Below the pieces are notes generated by a model that saw nothing but the letters and a program-made list of their open reading frames with translations, made no database searches and had not been told where the DNA came from. This document shows positions 53,484 through 61,598 of a stretch of 64,000 nt of DNA, one piece after another. Numbering within the stretch: position 1 is the first letter of the stretch; each line of letters begins with the position of its first letter. The position numbers were made by a program, and so were the translations under genes. Source of the stretch: Pedobacter frigiditerrae (GTDB lineage Bacteria; Bacteroidota; Bacteroidia; Sphingobacteriales; Sphingobacteriaceae); the NCBI RefSeq assembly GCF_004331645.1, contig NZ_SJSK01000001.1:1054001-1118000 (forward strand), in the 5' to 3' direction.

Positions 53484-55067
53484 TTAACGTCCGCTCTTAA
53501 ATTGAGGTTTGCCAGCAGACCTAATTTCGGCTTTACCTAGCATTGTCATCGCACAACGGAAGCCTATATCTGCAGTTGAATCATCTTCTTGGATATGTCT
53601 TCTTGTAGCAGGATTTAGCCATTGAGCCTGATCATCCCACGAGCCACCTTTATAAACCCTAGATTTATCATTAACTAAAGTAGTTACGCCATAAAGATTA
53701 CTTTGTGGGTCACGATAGCCTCTTTGGTCGGCAGTAAAAGGAGCGGAACCTGTAGCTACTGCTGCAGCTTTACCAGCTTGTAATTCTTCCCAAGTTTGTT
53801 TTTTAGCAGAGTTGGCAGTAACCATTTGTGGCTTACCGAATTTATCCATCTTTAATTTTGCATTAGCAGGGTCTCTATCTTTATTTTGATATTGATTACC
53901 TCTATATGGATTCAAAGCATCTGCTTGTTCATAAGTAGCCGCACGATAAACGTCGCTAACCCACTCATTCACATTCCCAGCCATGTCATATAGTCCAAAA
54001 TCATTCGCAGGATAATGTTTAACCTCGCTTGTAAATGCAGCCTTATCATTTAAGGATCCACCTACACCCATATAATCTCCTTTAGCTCTTTTAAAGTTGG
54101 CCAAAATCATACCTCTAGTAGATTTTTTAGCAGAGGTAATGCCTAAACCGTTCCAAGGATATATTTTTTTCTCGTTTACATTTTCATATTGGGTGTTACC
54201 TATCAAGCCTAATGCTGCATATTCCCATTCTGCTTCGGTTGGTAATCTAAATGGCTGTAAAATTACACCATCTTCTAGTCTCACATTTCTTGTTGGCCCA
54301 GCTGCTCTTCTGCCTGTGGTCGCTGTTGTGGTAGCTCCTGGTGTTGCAGCTGGATTTAAGTCTTGTTTTGCTTTAGGTCCTTTATCATCAATCTGTCCGT
54401 TCAAATAAACCTCAGTATTAAAAGGTGTTGCTGGTTTTGTAATGGGTGTGGCAGGAGCATTTCTACCTCTTGCAGTTCCATTAATTGCAGCGAAAGAATT
54501 CATATAACCAGCATCACGTAAAAGCTTTTCATTTACCATGTCTGTTCTCCATTCGCAATATCTTTCTGCTTGCAATGCGCTTACACCAACAACTGGGTAA
54601 TTTTGGTAAGCTGGATGTCTTAAATAGTTATTTACATAAGGCTCATTAAATGATAATGGTCTACGCCAAACCAAAGTGTCAGGTAGTTCTTCATAATAAT
54701 ATTGTGCATCAGTTGGGTAACTGCGTTTTATCCAATTTAAGTATTCTAACCAGTTGGTGTTAGAAACCTCTGTTTCATCCATATAGAAAGAACTTACGGT
54801 AACCTCTCTTTTATAGTTTAAGTTACTCATGTCTTGTCCAGGTATATCAACGGCACTACCTCCCATGATAAACTGACCACCTTCAATCTCTACTAATCCG
54901 GTTCCTGCAGGGCCACGTCTATATTTAGCAACTTCAAAACCACCATTAGATTTGTCGTTGTAAGCATATCCTGTTTTGTTAGATATATTATCTTTAGGAG
55001 GCTTACAAGAGGTAAGAACAGAGATGGCTAGTAAAAATGCAAAAGAGTATAAGTATGTTTTTTTCAT
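53484..55067 (-). CDS. gldJ: Gliding motility/T9SS lipoprotein GldJ
   Basis: A 527-residue lipoprotein (lipid Cys21, SVLTSC) with a formylglycine-generating-enzyme (FGE-sulfatase) fold: FIMGGSAVD near the start, FYMDETEVSNTNWLEYL, RLPTEAEWEYAAL, FGLYDMAGNVNEWVSDVYR and KGGSWDDQAQW...IGFRCA at the end. This architecture and length match GldJ, part of the gliding/type IX secretion apparatus. An Ala/Thr/Pro low-complexity insert (ATPGATTTATTGRR, about 243-256) interrupts the fold. It is divergent from porV; in Flavobacterium johnsoniae, as I recall, gldJ, porU and porV are adjacent, so this pairing supports the call, although porU is absent here. Confidence 0.88.
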   Translation of the reverse strand: MKKTYLYSFAFLLAISVLTSCKPPKDNISNKTGYAYNDKSNGGFEVAKYRRGPAGTGLVEIEGGQFIMGGSAVDIPGQDMSNLNYKREVTVSSFYMDETEVSNTNWLEYLNWIKRSYPTDAQYYYEELPDTLVWRRPLSFNEPYVNNYLRHPAYQNYPVVGVSALQAERYCEWRTDMVNEKLLRDAGYMNSFAAINGTARGRNAPATPITKPATPFNTEVYLNGQIDDKGPKAKQDLNPAATPGATTTATTGRRAAGPTRNVRLEDGVILQPFRLPTEAEWEYAALGLIGNTQYENVNEKKIYPWNGLGITSAKKSTRGMILANFKRAKGDYMGVGGSLNDKAAFTSEVKHYPANDFGLYDMAGNVNEWVSDVYRAATYEQADALNPYRGNQYQNKDRDPANAKLKMDKFGKPQMVTANSAKKQTWEELQAGKAAAVATGSAPFTADQRGYRDPQSNLYGVTTLVNDKSRVYKGGSWDDQAQWLNPATRRHIQEDDSTADIGFRCAMTMLGKAEIRSAGKPQFKSGR

Positions 55068-55366
55068 AAATTGTGCTTTTGTAACACCTAATTGATAAAA
55101 TTACATAAAAAAAGAGCTATCCGCCAAAAAAAAACTTTTTTATTTGACCATTAGTTAAATTACACTAATTTTTGCTCAGCTTAGATTTTTTAGTTTTTAA
55201 ATTATTTATTTATAATAACTTGAAACGTAAATACTTAATGTTTATTATCTGCCAGATATCTTAACCCTAAAGCCAATACTACCCATTTAAAATATAGAAT
55301 TTTAAAACTTTGAAATAAGTAAACACTATGTTAACTTGCATTCCGTTATATGTCTATAATTAACTA
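55068..55366. other. Divergent gldJ/porV control region
   Basis: A 299-bp AT-rich region between divergently read gldJ and porV. I found no exact TAnnTTTG element in either direction; the best porV candidate is AAACTTTG near 55305. No ORF, hairpin or repeat stands out. Confidence 0.4.
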
Positions 55367-56548
55367 ATGAATCTGAAGTATTTTAGCACTGCTGTTTTTA
55401 GCATGTTTTCTTTGGCAATGTACTGTGGTATTAAACTACAAGCACAAGTTGTGCAGCCAGGTACTCAGACTAATGGTAGCCAATCAAATAACGTTACTAC
55501 TGCTGTTCCCTTTTTATTGATCATTCCCGATGCTCGGACGGCAAGCATGGGCGATGCGGGTGTTGCCGTGCAGCCAGATGCAAACAGTGCAAGCATAAAC
55601 CCTGCTAAATTAGCCTTTTTAGACAAGCCTTATGGTTTTTCTGCTTCTTATAGTCCTTGGTTAAAAAGTTTAGTGCCTGATATTAATTTGGCCTATATTA
55701 GTGGCTTTTATAAAATAAACGATCAAAGTACTCTAGGGGGCTCATTGAGATATTTTTCATTAGGACAAATACAACTGGTAGATGCTGGACAAAATGATCT
55801 GGGGATTTACAGCCCAAACGAATTTTCTTTTGATGCTACTTACGCAAAAAGGTTTGGTGATGAATTTGCATTAGGTACTACTGCTAGATTTATTTATTCA
55901 AATTTAACATCTGGTCAGTTTTCTGCAGGACAAGAAACCAAGGCAGGTAAAGCATTGGCAGTAGATGTTTCGGCATATTATAAAACGCAAACCGTTTTGT
56001 TTGGTAAAGATGCAATTGTATCAGCAGGTGCTAATTTCTCAAATATAGGAACCAAAATAAGTTATGTTGATGGTGGACAGAAATTTTTCTTGCCAACAAA
56101 TATGAAATTAGGTGCGGCATCAACATTAATAGTTGATGATTACAGTCAATTTACCTTTGCTTTAGACTTTAATAAATTATTGGTGCCTACACAACCAATT
56201 AGAGATACGAACGGAAAAATCATTTCAGGTAAAGACCCTGACCGCTCTGTTCCAGCTGGGATTTTCGGTTCTTTTAGTGATGCACCAGGCGGATTTAGTG
56301 AAGAATTAAAAGAAGTAAGTATTGGCTTTGGAACAGAATATTGGTATAACCAGCAATTTGCACTAAGGGCAGGATATTTTTACGAAGCTCCAGAAAAGGG
56401 AGATAGGAGATATTTTACCGTTGGAGCTGGTTTAAAGTATAATATTTTTAATATAGATTTTGCTTATTTATTGGCAAATCCACAAAAAAGTCCGCTTGCT
56501 AATACGCTTAGATTTAGCTTGTTATTTAATTTCGGCGATACAAAATAA
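55367..56548 (+). CDS. porV: Type IX secretion outer-membrane protein PorV
   Basis: A 393-residue beta-barrel protein of the FadL-like PorV/PorQ family. A signal peptide (about 1-26, ending LQAQ) is followed by the PorV marker RTASMGDAGVAVQPDANSASINPAKL (about 57-82 in parts), then FSASYSPWL and barrel strands ending FSLLFNFG. PorV is a shuttle/attachment-complex component that receives cargo with C-terminal sorting domains at the cell surface. The last base of its stop overlaps the ispF start. Confidence 0.92.
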   Translation: MNLKYFSTAVFSMFSLAMYCGIKLQAQVVQPGTQTNGSQSNNVTTAVPFLLIIPDARTASMGDAGVAVQPDANSASINPAKLAFLDKPYGFSASYSPWLKSLVPDINLAYISGFYKINDQSTLGGSLRYFSLGQIQLVDAGQNDLGIYSPNEFSFDATYAKRFGDEFALGTTARFIYSNLTSGQFSAGQETKAGKALAVDVSAYYKTQTVLFGKDAIVSAGANFSNIGTKISYVDGGQKFFLPTNMKLGAASTLIVDDYSQFTFALDFNKLLVPTQPIRDTNGKIISGKDPDRSVPAGIFGSFSDAPGGFSEELKEVSIGFGTEYWYNQQFALRAGYFYEAPEKGDRRYFTVGAGLKYNIFNIDFAYLLANPQKSPLANTLRFSLLFNFGDTK

Positions 56549-57027
56549 TGAAGATTAAAGTAGGGTTTGGTTTCGATGTTCACCAGTTAAAAGACAATCA
56601 TCCATTTTTTGTAGGTGGCGTAAATCTAGAACACCACAGGGGTGCTTTCGGTCATTCTGACGCAGATGTTCTATTGCACGCCATTTGCGATGCATTATTA
56701 GGTGCTGCAAATTTGCGAGACATTGGCTTCCATTTTAAAAATACTGATCCACAATGGAAGGGAATTAGCAGTATTGTATTGTTAAAAGAGACTGTAAAGT
56801 TAATTAGAGAAAAGGGCTGGGAAATTGGAAATGTCGACGCTATGCTGTGCTTAGAGGCTCCGAAGATTAATCCTCATATTCCTAAAATGCAAGAAAATAT
56901 CGCCACTGCTATTGACATATCTATTGAAGATATTTCTATTAAGGCAACAACAAACGAGCAAATGGGTTTTATTGGTAGGGAAGAAGGTGTGGTAGCTTAT
57001 GCAGTTTGCTTGATTGAGAAGCAATAA
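56548..57027 (+). CDS. ispF: 2-C-methyl-D-erythritol 2,4-cyclodiphosphate synthase
   Basis: A 159-residue trimeric enzyme of the MEP isoprenoid pathway. Zinc ligands are Asp10 and His12 (GFDVHQL) and His44; the GHSDADVLLHAICDALLGA signature (35-53) is intact. The C-terminal KATTNEQMGFIGREEGV is typical. It overlaps porV by one base, an arrangement with no obvious functional link. Confidence 0.97.
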   Translation: MKIKVGFGFDVHQLKDNHPFFVGGVNLEHHRGAFGHSDADVLLHAICDALLGAANLRDIGFHFKNTDPQWKGISSIVLLKETVKLIREKGWEIGNVDAMLCLEAPKINPHIPKMQENIATAIDISIEDISIKATTNEQMGFIGREEGVVAYAVCLIEKQ

Positions 57028-57060
57028 AAAACCGGCACCATTTTTCAATGAAATGCCGGA
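57028..57060 (-). terminator. Terminator after the pirin gene
   Basis: CCGGCA (57032-57037) pairs with TGCCGG (57054-57059). On the minus strand the stem is followed by TTTTTTAT, so it acts mainly for the pirin gene ending at 57099, and perhaps weakly for ispF. Confidence 0.6.
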
Positions 57061-57098
57061 CCTTAAAACCATCAACTAAAGTGGACGGCAATGAAATA

Positions 57099-57968
57099 TT
57101 ATTCTAAGTAGCCAAATTTCCCTTCGTTGTAATCGACTAATGCCTGCTGTATTTCTTCAGGTTTATTCATTAAGAAAGGCCCATAAGAAACTATTGGTTC
57201 ATCAATTGGATCACCACTTAAAATTAGAATCACACTATTTTCTAACGCTTCTAATTCAATACTTTCTCCTTCGTTTCTAAAATGAATAAACTGGTCTGTT
57301 TTAGCGATTTCAGCTCCATTTACTTTAGCACTGCCTTCAATGATTACAAAACCTGTATTAAAATTAGCAGGGAAATTAAAATCAGCTTTTGAACCTTTAT
57401 TAAGTCTGGCGTTATACATTTCGATAGGCGTAAAAGTAGAAACACTACCTTTTGTACCATTGTAATTTCCAGCAATAACTTCAATTGTACCACTATTTTC
57501 AGGAAGAACAAATTGTGGAATATCAATCTGTGCAATGCCTTGATATTTAGGTTTACTCATTTTATCCTTTGCAGGAAGATTCACCCAAAGTTGTACCATT
57601 TGGAATAGTCCACCCTCTTTACTGAAGTTCTCTTCGTGATATTCTTTATGTAAAATACCACTTGCAGCAGTCATCCATTGCACATCTCCTGGGTAAATAA
57701 TGCCACTGTTGCCTGTACTATCATGATGAGCCACAGCTCCATGATAGGCTATGGTTACAGTTTCAAACCCACGATGAGGATGAACACTAACACCGCGAGG
57801 TTCATTACGAGCAGAAAATTCAATCTTTGCATTGTAATCAAGCATATAAAATGGACTCATGTTCAATTTATATCCGCTAGGGAAAAAATTGTGTACCCTA
57901 AAGCCATCGCCAACCATATGTGGTGCTGGCGGATTTAGTATTGCCGAAACTTGTTTTACATTTTTCAT
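57099..57968 (-). CDS. Pirin family cupin protein
   Basis: A 289-residue bicupin. The N-terminal metal site carries HPHRGFETVTIAYHGAVAHHDSTG (His at about 62, 64 and nearby) and the conserved GDVQWMTAASGILHKEYHE follows, both hallmarks of pirin/YhhW. Members include quercetinases and redox-sensing iron proteins; activity is not determinable here. The YceI gene lies 65 bp upstream in the same direction, so cotranscription is plausible. Confidence 0.92.
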   Translation of the reverse strand: MKNVKQVSAILNPPAPHMVGDGFRVHNFFPSGYKLNMSPFYMLDYNAKIEFSARNEPRGVSVHPHRGFETVTIAYHGAVAHHDSTGNSGIIYPGDVQWMTAASGILHKEYHEENFSKEGGLFQMVQLWVNLPAKDKMSKPKYQGIAQIDIPQFVLPENSGTIEVIAGNYNGTKGSVSTFTPIEMYNARLNKGSKADFNFPANFNTGFVIIEGSAKVNGAEIAKTDQFIHFRNEGESIELEALENSVILILSGDPIDEPIVSYGPFLMNKPEEIQQALVDYNEGKFGYLE

Positions 57969-58033
57969 TGGATTGCGTGTTGAGTACTGCGTATTGCGAA
58001 CTGTGCCAAAGGCATCCCCTTGGAAAAAACTGA

Positions 58034-58564
58034 CTAAGCTTGTTTTACAAACTGCAATTCGCCTAATATTTTAACTTCTTCACTTACCATTACACCGCCA
58101 GTTTCTAATGCTGCATTCCAAGTTAAACCAAAATCAGAACGATTTAATTTTCCACTTAAAGTAAAACCAGCTTTGGTTTGCCCCCAAGGATCGGTTGCAA
58201 TACCACCAAATTCTGCAATTAATTTTATTGGTTTAGTTGTTCCTTTAATGGTTAAATTTCCTGTTACTTTATAATCATCTCCATCTTTTTCAACAGAAGT
58301 TGATTTGAATTCCATACTTGCAAATTGTTCTGCATCAAAAAAGTCAGCACTTTTTAAGTGATTGTCACGATCAGTATTTCCAGTATCTAAAGAACTGATT
58401 TCTCCTTTGAAAGAAATGTCTGCATTTGTAAACTCATCACCTTCAGAAGTCAAGTCTGCTGAAAAAGATTTCAAGCTACCAGTAACTGTAGTGATCATTA
58501 AATGTTTTACTTTAAATTGTAATTCGCTGTGGGTTGGGTCTAATGCCCATTTAGTAGTTGCCAT
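58034..58564 (-). CDS. YceI family lipid-binding-like protein
   Basis: A 176-residue YceI-domain protein forming a lipocalin-like barrel: TKWALDPTHSELQFKVKHLMI, then FDAEQFASMEFKST and KLNRSDFGLTWNAALETGGVMVSEEVKI. No signal peptide is present, so unlike E. coli YceI it appears cytoplasmic. Isoprenoid binding is known for some members. TAACTTTG on the minus strand (58608-58601) is a good promoter element 37 bp before the start. Confidence 0.92.
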   Translation of the reverse strand: MATTKWALDPTHSELQFKVKHLMITTVTGSLKSFSADLTSEGDEFTNADISFKGEISSLDTGNTDRDNHLKSADFFDAEQFASMEFKSTSVEKDGDDYKVTGNLTIKGTTKPIKLIAEFGGIATDPWGQTKAGFTLSGKLNRSDFGLTWNAALETGGVMVSEEVKILGELQFVKQA

Positions 58565-58600
58565 GTTATTTTGCTTTATGTTATGTTTAAATTAATAACA

Positions 58601-58608
58601 CAAAGTTA
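58601..58608 (-). promoter_or_regulatory. Promoter -7 element of the YceI-pirin unit
   Basis: Minus-strand TAACTTTG matches TAnnTTTG exactly and lies 37 bp before the YceI start. No convincing -33 TTTG is visible. Confidence 0.4.
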
Positions 58609-58678
58609 AGGCAGGTTGTTCAGCTACACATTGATGTATGATAAGTAATTATCGAATTGGTGAATTAGCTAATTAATT

Positions 58679-59266
58679 CTACCTAAAATGTTTCTTAGCT
58701 AAGTCTTTACGAACCCGACTTAAAGATTCTGGTGTAATGCCTAAATAAGAAGCTATCATCCATTGCGGTACACGTAAAGTAAGATTTGGATAAAGTTTAA
58801 TGAAGTCTAAATACCTTTCTTCCGCAGTTGAGCTTAATAACATATTTAATCTTTTTTGCATAAATCGTATAGAATTATGCAACATTAAAATGTTAAGCTC
58901 TAATATTTCTGGAACTATGTTTTTGATGGCTGGAAAGAAATCCTTTTTTACGATAACAACCTCTGTGTCTTCAATTGCATCAATATAAAATACAGATGGT
59001 TCATTAAAAACAGAAGTATCTCTGTCAGATAACATCCAGTCTTCTGGCGCAAATTGAATAATGTGCTCTTTGCCTTTTTCATCAATAGAAAAATACCTTA
59101 ACAGTCCACTATTCACAAAGTATGCTTCAGATTTTAAATCGCCAGCGCTTAAAAGAATTTGACCTTTTTTAATAGTTTTTGTTTTTAAGCAGCTTACGGC
59201 CTCTGTTGCCTGTTCATCGGTAAGGGCTAATCTTTTTTTCAGGTAAACTGCAAATTTGTCGAGCAT
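58679..59266 (-). CDS. Crp/Fnr family transcriptional regulator
   Basis: A 195-residue regulator: N-terminal cyclic-nucleotide-binding-like barrel (about 20-115, ILLSAGDLKSEAYFVNSGLLRYF) and a C-terminal winged HTH (about 145-193, VPQWMIASYLGITPESLSRVRKDL). The Fnr-type iron-sulfur cysteines and Crp cAMP-contact residues are not evident, so the effector is unknown. The ATG at 59266 is chosen over a TTG two codons upstream. It follows the small Cys-rich membrane protein gene by 6 bp. Confidence 0.92.
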   Translation of the reverse strand: MLDKFAVYLKKRLALTDEQATEAVSCLKTKTIKKGQILLSAGDLKSEAYFVNSGLLRYFSIDEKGKEHIIQFAPEDWMLSDRDTSVFNEPSVFYIDAIEDTEVVIVKKDFFPAIKNIVPEILELNILMLHNSIRFMQKRLNMLLSSTAEERYLDFIKLYPNLTLRVPQWMIASYLGITPESLSRVRKDLAKKHFR

Positions 59267-59272
59267 CGGCAA

Positions 59273-59434
59273 TTATTTTTTAGGCTGAGGAATGTTATCA
59301 AAATTTGCTGCACATTTACCACAGCCAGAAGCGCAACCCTCACTTTTTGGAGAAACAGAACGATAAATCATTCGGCCTACATAAAATAATGCCGCGATGA
59401 AAATGATAATCATCAAAATGAACTGGATATCCAT
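59273..59434 (-). CDS. FeoB-associated Cys-rich membrane protein (53 aa)
   Basis: A 53-residue ORF read on the minus strand from the ATG at 59434. One membrane helix (MDIQFILMIIIFIAALFYVG, residues 1-20) is followed by a basic stretch and the CASGCGKC cysteine cluster (34-41), ending DNIPQPKK. This layout matches the FeoB-associated Cys-rich membrane protein family, usually linked to ferrous iron uptake, though no feo genes lie in the window. It precedes the Crp/Fnr gene by 6 bp, so the two are likely cotranscribed. Confidence 0.8.
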   Translation of the reverse strand: MDIQFILMIIIFIAALFYVGRMIYRSVSPKSEGCASGCGKCAANFDNIPQPKK

Positions 59435-59486
59435 GACACAAAATTACGATTTATTAAATATTGGGGTTCAGATTAGTGTCAAAATA

Positions 59487-60674
59487 TTACTTCTCCATTA
59501 GCCCAACGCTACCACCAACCCAATCAAAATCTGCATTGTAACGAACACCAATCATTTTGCCTCTACTTAATCTCCCAAGGTTAATGCAAAGCTGAGGTTC
59601 TTCGCCTTCTGGCCATAAATACATCATTCTAATCTCTGCTTTTACGCCTGCATCAGGCGCTTTAATTACAGGTTCATAAGTAACCTTGCGCTGTAAAATC
59701 CAGTTTTCCGGATCTTTAATTGCTATTATATCTGCTTCAGTTACATCTATAATTACGCCCATTCCAGCAAAGCTGAAGAGTGGTTTTAAAACATAATTTT
59801 CTAAATCTGTTGGGATATTCTCTATCGTATTTAAGAAACGAGTTTCTGGTACAAATTCACTTTTTAAAAAAGGCATCGTGTATTTACTGATGCGATAAAA
59901 CCAGTTTGGATGTGTAATCCATTCAATATCCAACTCTTCTCTTGGGTCGAAACTATTCTTGAATATATCGGTGTTTTCTCCAATTTCATCAAAAATCAAT
60001 CGATTATAAATCCGCTTTAGCTTAATTTTTTGACCATTCTCTTCATAAAATAACTGATTGCCTTCTTTTGAAATTTCTTCAAGTGCCAGAATTTTAATGC
60101 CTAAGTGTTTGGCCGTTACAAAAAAGTCGATAGCCGTTTTCTGGTTTGGTGCATCAATATCCATTAAGGCCACTTCCTGAGGCCGATGTTCTCCAATAAT
60201 TACTCTCTTAAATAATTCGAAGTAAGAAGTTTCATCCAGTCCATTAAAATACGGGCTTAACTTTTCATCTAAATCAAATTCTTTCTTATAAGTTTTAGCC
60301 AAATGAGTTTGAAATCCATATAATGATGGAAAGCCTTGCATCTCGATTAGCATAGGCGTTAACTCTCCACTTTCATCTTTACATAAACCGTAATCGAATG
60401 TTAAAAAATGAGGATGGGCAATTTCGTTTGGCACATTCCATTCTTTTGGAATAGCTTTTTGAGTTAACTCCTTGAAATTATCTTGTTTTATTAATGAAAT
60501 GATTTCTTCTCCTGCAGCAATTAATTTCTTTTTTAAAGCATCAGGAATAAAAATCGGTGTTTCGGCAACCCTAAATGGGATTTCAGGAAAACCCTCTCCC
60601 AATTTCTTTAAGAAGTGATTGTATCTCTCTTCTGTGAAATTCTCATTAAAAGCTTTACGGTATTTTTGAATCAT
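59487..60674 (-). CDS. ATP-grasp-like protein of the ligase cluster
   Basis: A 395-residue cytosolic protein from the ATG at 60674 (the frame continues 10 codons to a GTG inside a hairpin). No classic P-loop is present, but ENYVLKPLFSFAGMGVIIDV (about 295-314), ENWILQRKVTYEP and a following AEIRMMYLW...INLGRLSRG segment look like the nucleotide-binding half of an ATP-grasp fold, reminiscent of glutathionylspermidine-synthase-like proteins. The family is not firmly known to me. It is the last gene of the minus-strand cluster, 96 bp after the amidotransferase gene. Confidence 0.6.
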   Translation of the reverse strand: MIQKYRKAFNENFTEERYNHFLKKLGEGFPEIPFRVAETPIFIPDALKKKLIAAGEEIISLIKQDNFKELTQKAIPKEWNVPNEIAHPHFLTFDYGLCKDESGELTPMLIEMQGFPSLYGFQTHLAKTYKKEFDLDEKLSPYFNGLDETSYFELFKRVIIGEHRPQEVALMDIDAPNQKTAIDFFVTAKHLGIKILALEEISKEGNQLFYEENGQKIKLKRIYNRLIFDEIGENTDIFKNSFDPREELDIEWITHPNWFYRISKYTMPFLKSEFVPETRFLNTIENIPTDLENYVLKPLFSFAGMGVIIDVTEADIIAIKDPENWILQRKVTYEPVIKAPDAGVKAEIRMMYLWPEGEEPQLCINLGRLSRGKMIGVRYNADFDWVGGSVGLMEK

Positions 60675-60698
60675 GGTAGATGAGTTAAAAATAATATT

Positions 60699-60770
60699 TA
60701 CCACATAGAAACATAGCTTTAGTTCTAACTATGTGTCTATGTGGTAAAGCCCCTTTAGGGGTTTGGGGTT
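60699..60770. repeat. Two consecutive hairpins inside the ligase cluster
   Basis: The first hairpin pairs TACCACATAGAAACATAG (60699-60716) with 60729-60746, 17 of 18 bp matching around a 12-nt loop. The second, AAGCCCC-TTTA-GGGGTTT, follows at about 60747-60763 and continues into TGGGGTTTT. The CCCCTTTAGGGG-type block resembles a repeat I recall in many Bacteroidota intergenic regions. It lies between the amidotransferase stop and the last ligase gene and may attenuate or stabilise the message. Confidence 0.65.
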
Positions 60771-61598
60771 TTATGCTTCTTGCAAAGTTTCAATAGCTTG
60801 ATTTAAGAAATTGGGTAAAATCACATTTTGTGTTAACGTAATTCTATCTGGGTCGTCCAAGCTGTTTAACATGTCAAAATATTTATCCTCTCCGTGATTT
60901 TCAATTATGGCTAATTTCTTTTCGTCTTGCAACAGATACATTTTCATCCCCACTGGGTCAGCTTCTGGATGAAATTGAGTGCCGATAATTTGCTCCGAAA
61001 AACGAATTGCCATGATACAGCGTTCTAAATCAATATGTGGACGCTCTTTCTCTATAGCTAAAATCTTTGCCCCTTTTAAAATAAAATCAGTTTCGTTTGG
61101 TTGTATCACTTGCCAATCTCTACTATCAACAGAGTAAAATGGATTATGTAAACCATCAAAAACAGTTTCTTCTTGTCCATTGGCTGTTAGATTGATTGGG
61201 AAAATTCCAAAAGCATTCGATTTCCTTTTAGTCACAGTTCCCAAACCATATTTCCTGCAAGCCAATTGGAAAGAATGACAAATTAAGAAGGCATATTTTT
61301 TATGCTCATTCTCAATATTAAATGATTCAATCTCATCTAATAAATTGAAAAAATCGCTTTCCCACTTTTCTTGTTCACCATCAAACGGACTTCCAGGGCC
61401 ACCACTAGAAATATAAATATCGTAGCTTAAATCTGGAACTTCGCCTTTTTGGCGTATATCAAAAATATCGAATGTTAAATTTAATTGGTTTTTATCACGG
61501 TAGTTTTGTAGGATTTCTTGTATCCCTCTCATACCCTGATTGGGATTGCCATTGTTCATGTCTATAACGGCTACCTTGATGTTATTTTTCTCGTTCAT
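60771..61598 (-). CDS. Class I glutamine amidotransferase-like protein
   Basis: A 275-residue protein with a class I GATase fold: oxyanion region SSGGPGSP (64-71), nucleophile elbow LICHSFQL with Cys107, and the catalytic dyad partner His210-x-Glu212 in GTQFHPEAD. The full triad is therefore present, so it may supply ammonia from glutamine or act as a peptidase-like hydrolase. It is joined head-to-tail with the carboxylate-amine ligase gene (stop TAA followed at once by ATG), strongly implying a shared pathway. Confidence 0.88.
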   Translation of the reverse strand: MNEKNNIKVAVIDMNNGNPNQGMRGIQEILQNYRDKNQLNLTFDIFDIRQKGEVPDLSYDIYISSGGPGSPFDGEQEKWESDFFNLLDEIESFNIENEHKKYAFLICHSFQLACRKYGLGTVTKRKSNAFGIFPINLTANGQEETVFDGLHNPFYSVDSRDWQVIQPNETDFILKGAKILAIEKERPHIDLERCIMAIRFSEQIIGTQFHPEADPVGMKMYLLQDEKKLAIIENHGEDKYFDMLNSLDDPDRITLTQNVILPNFLNQAIETLQEA

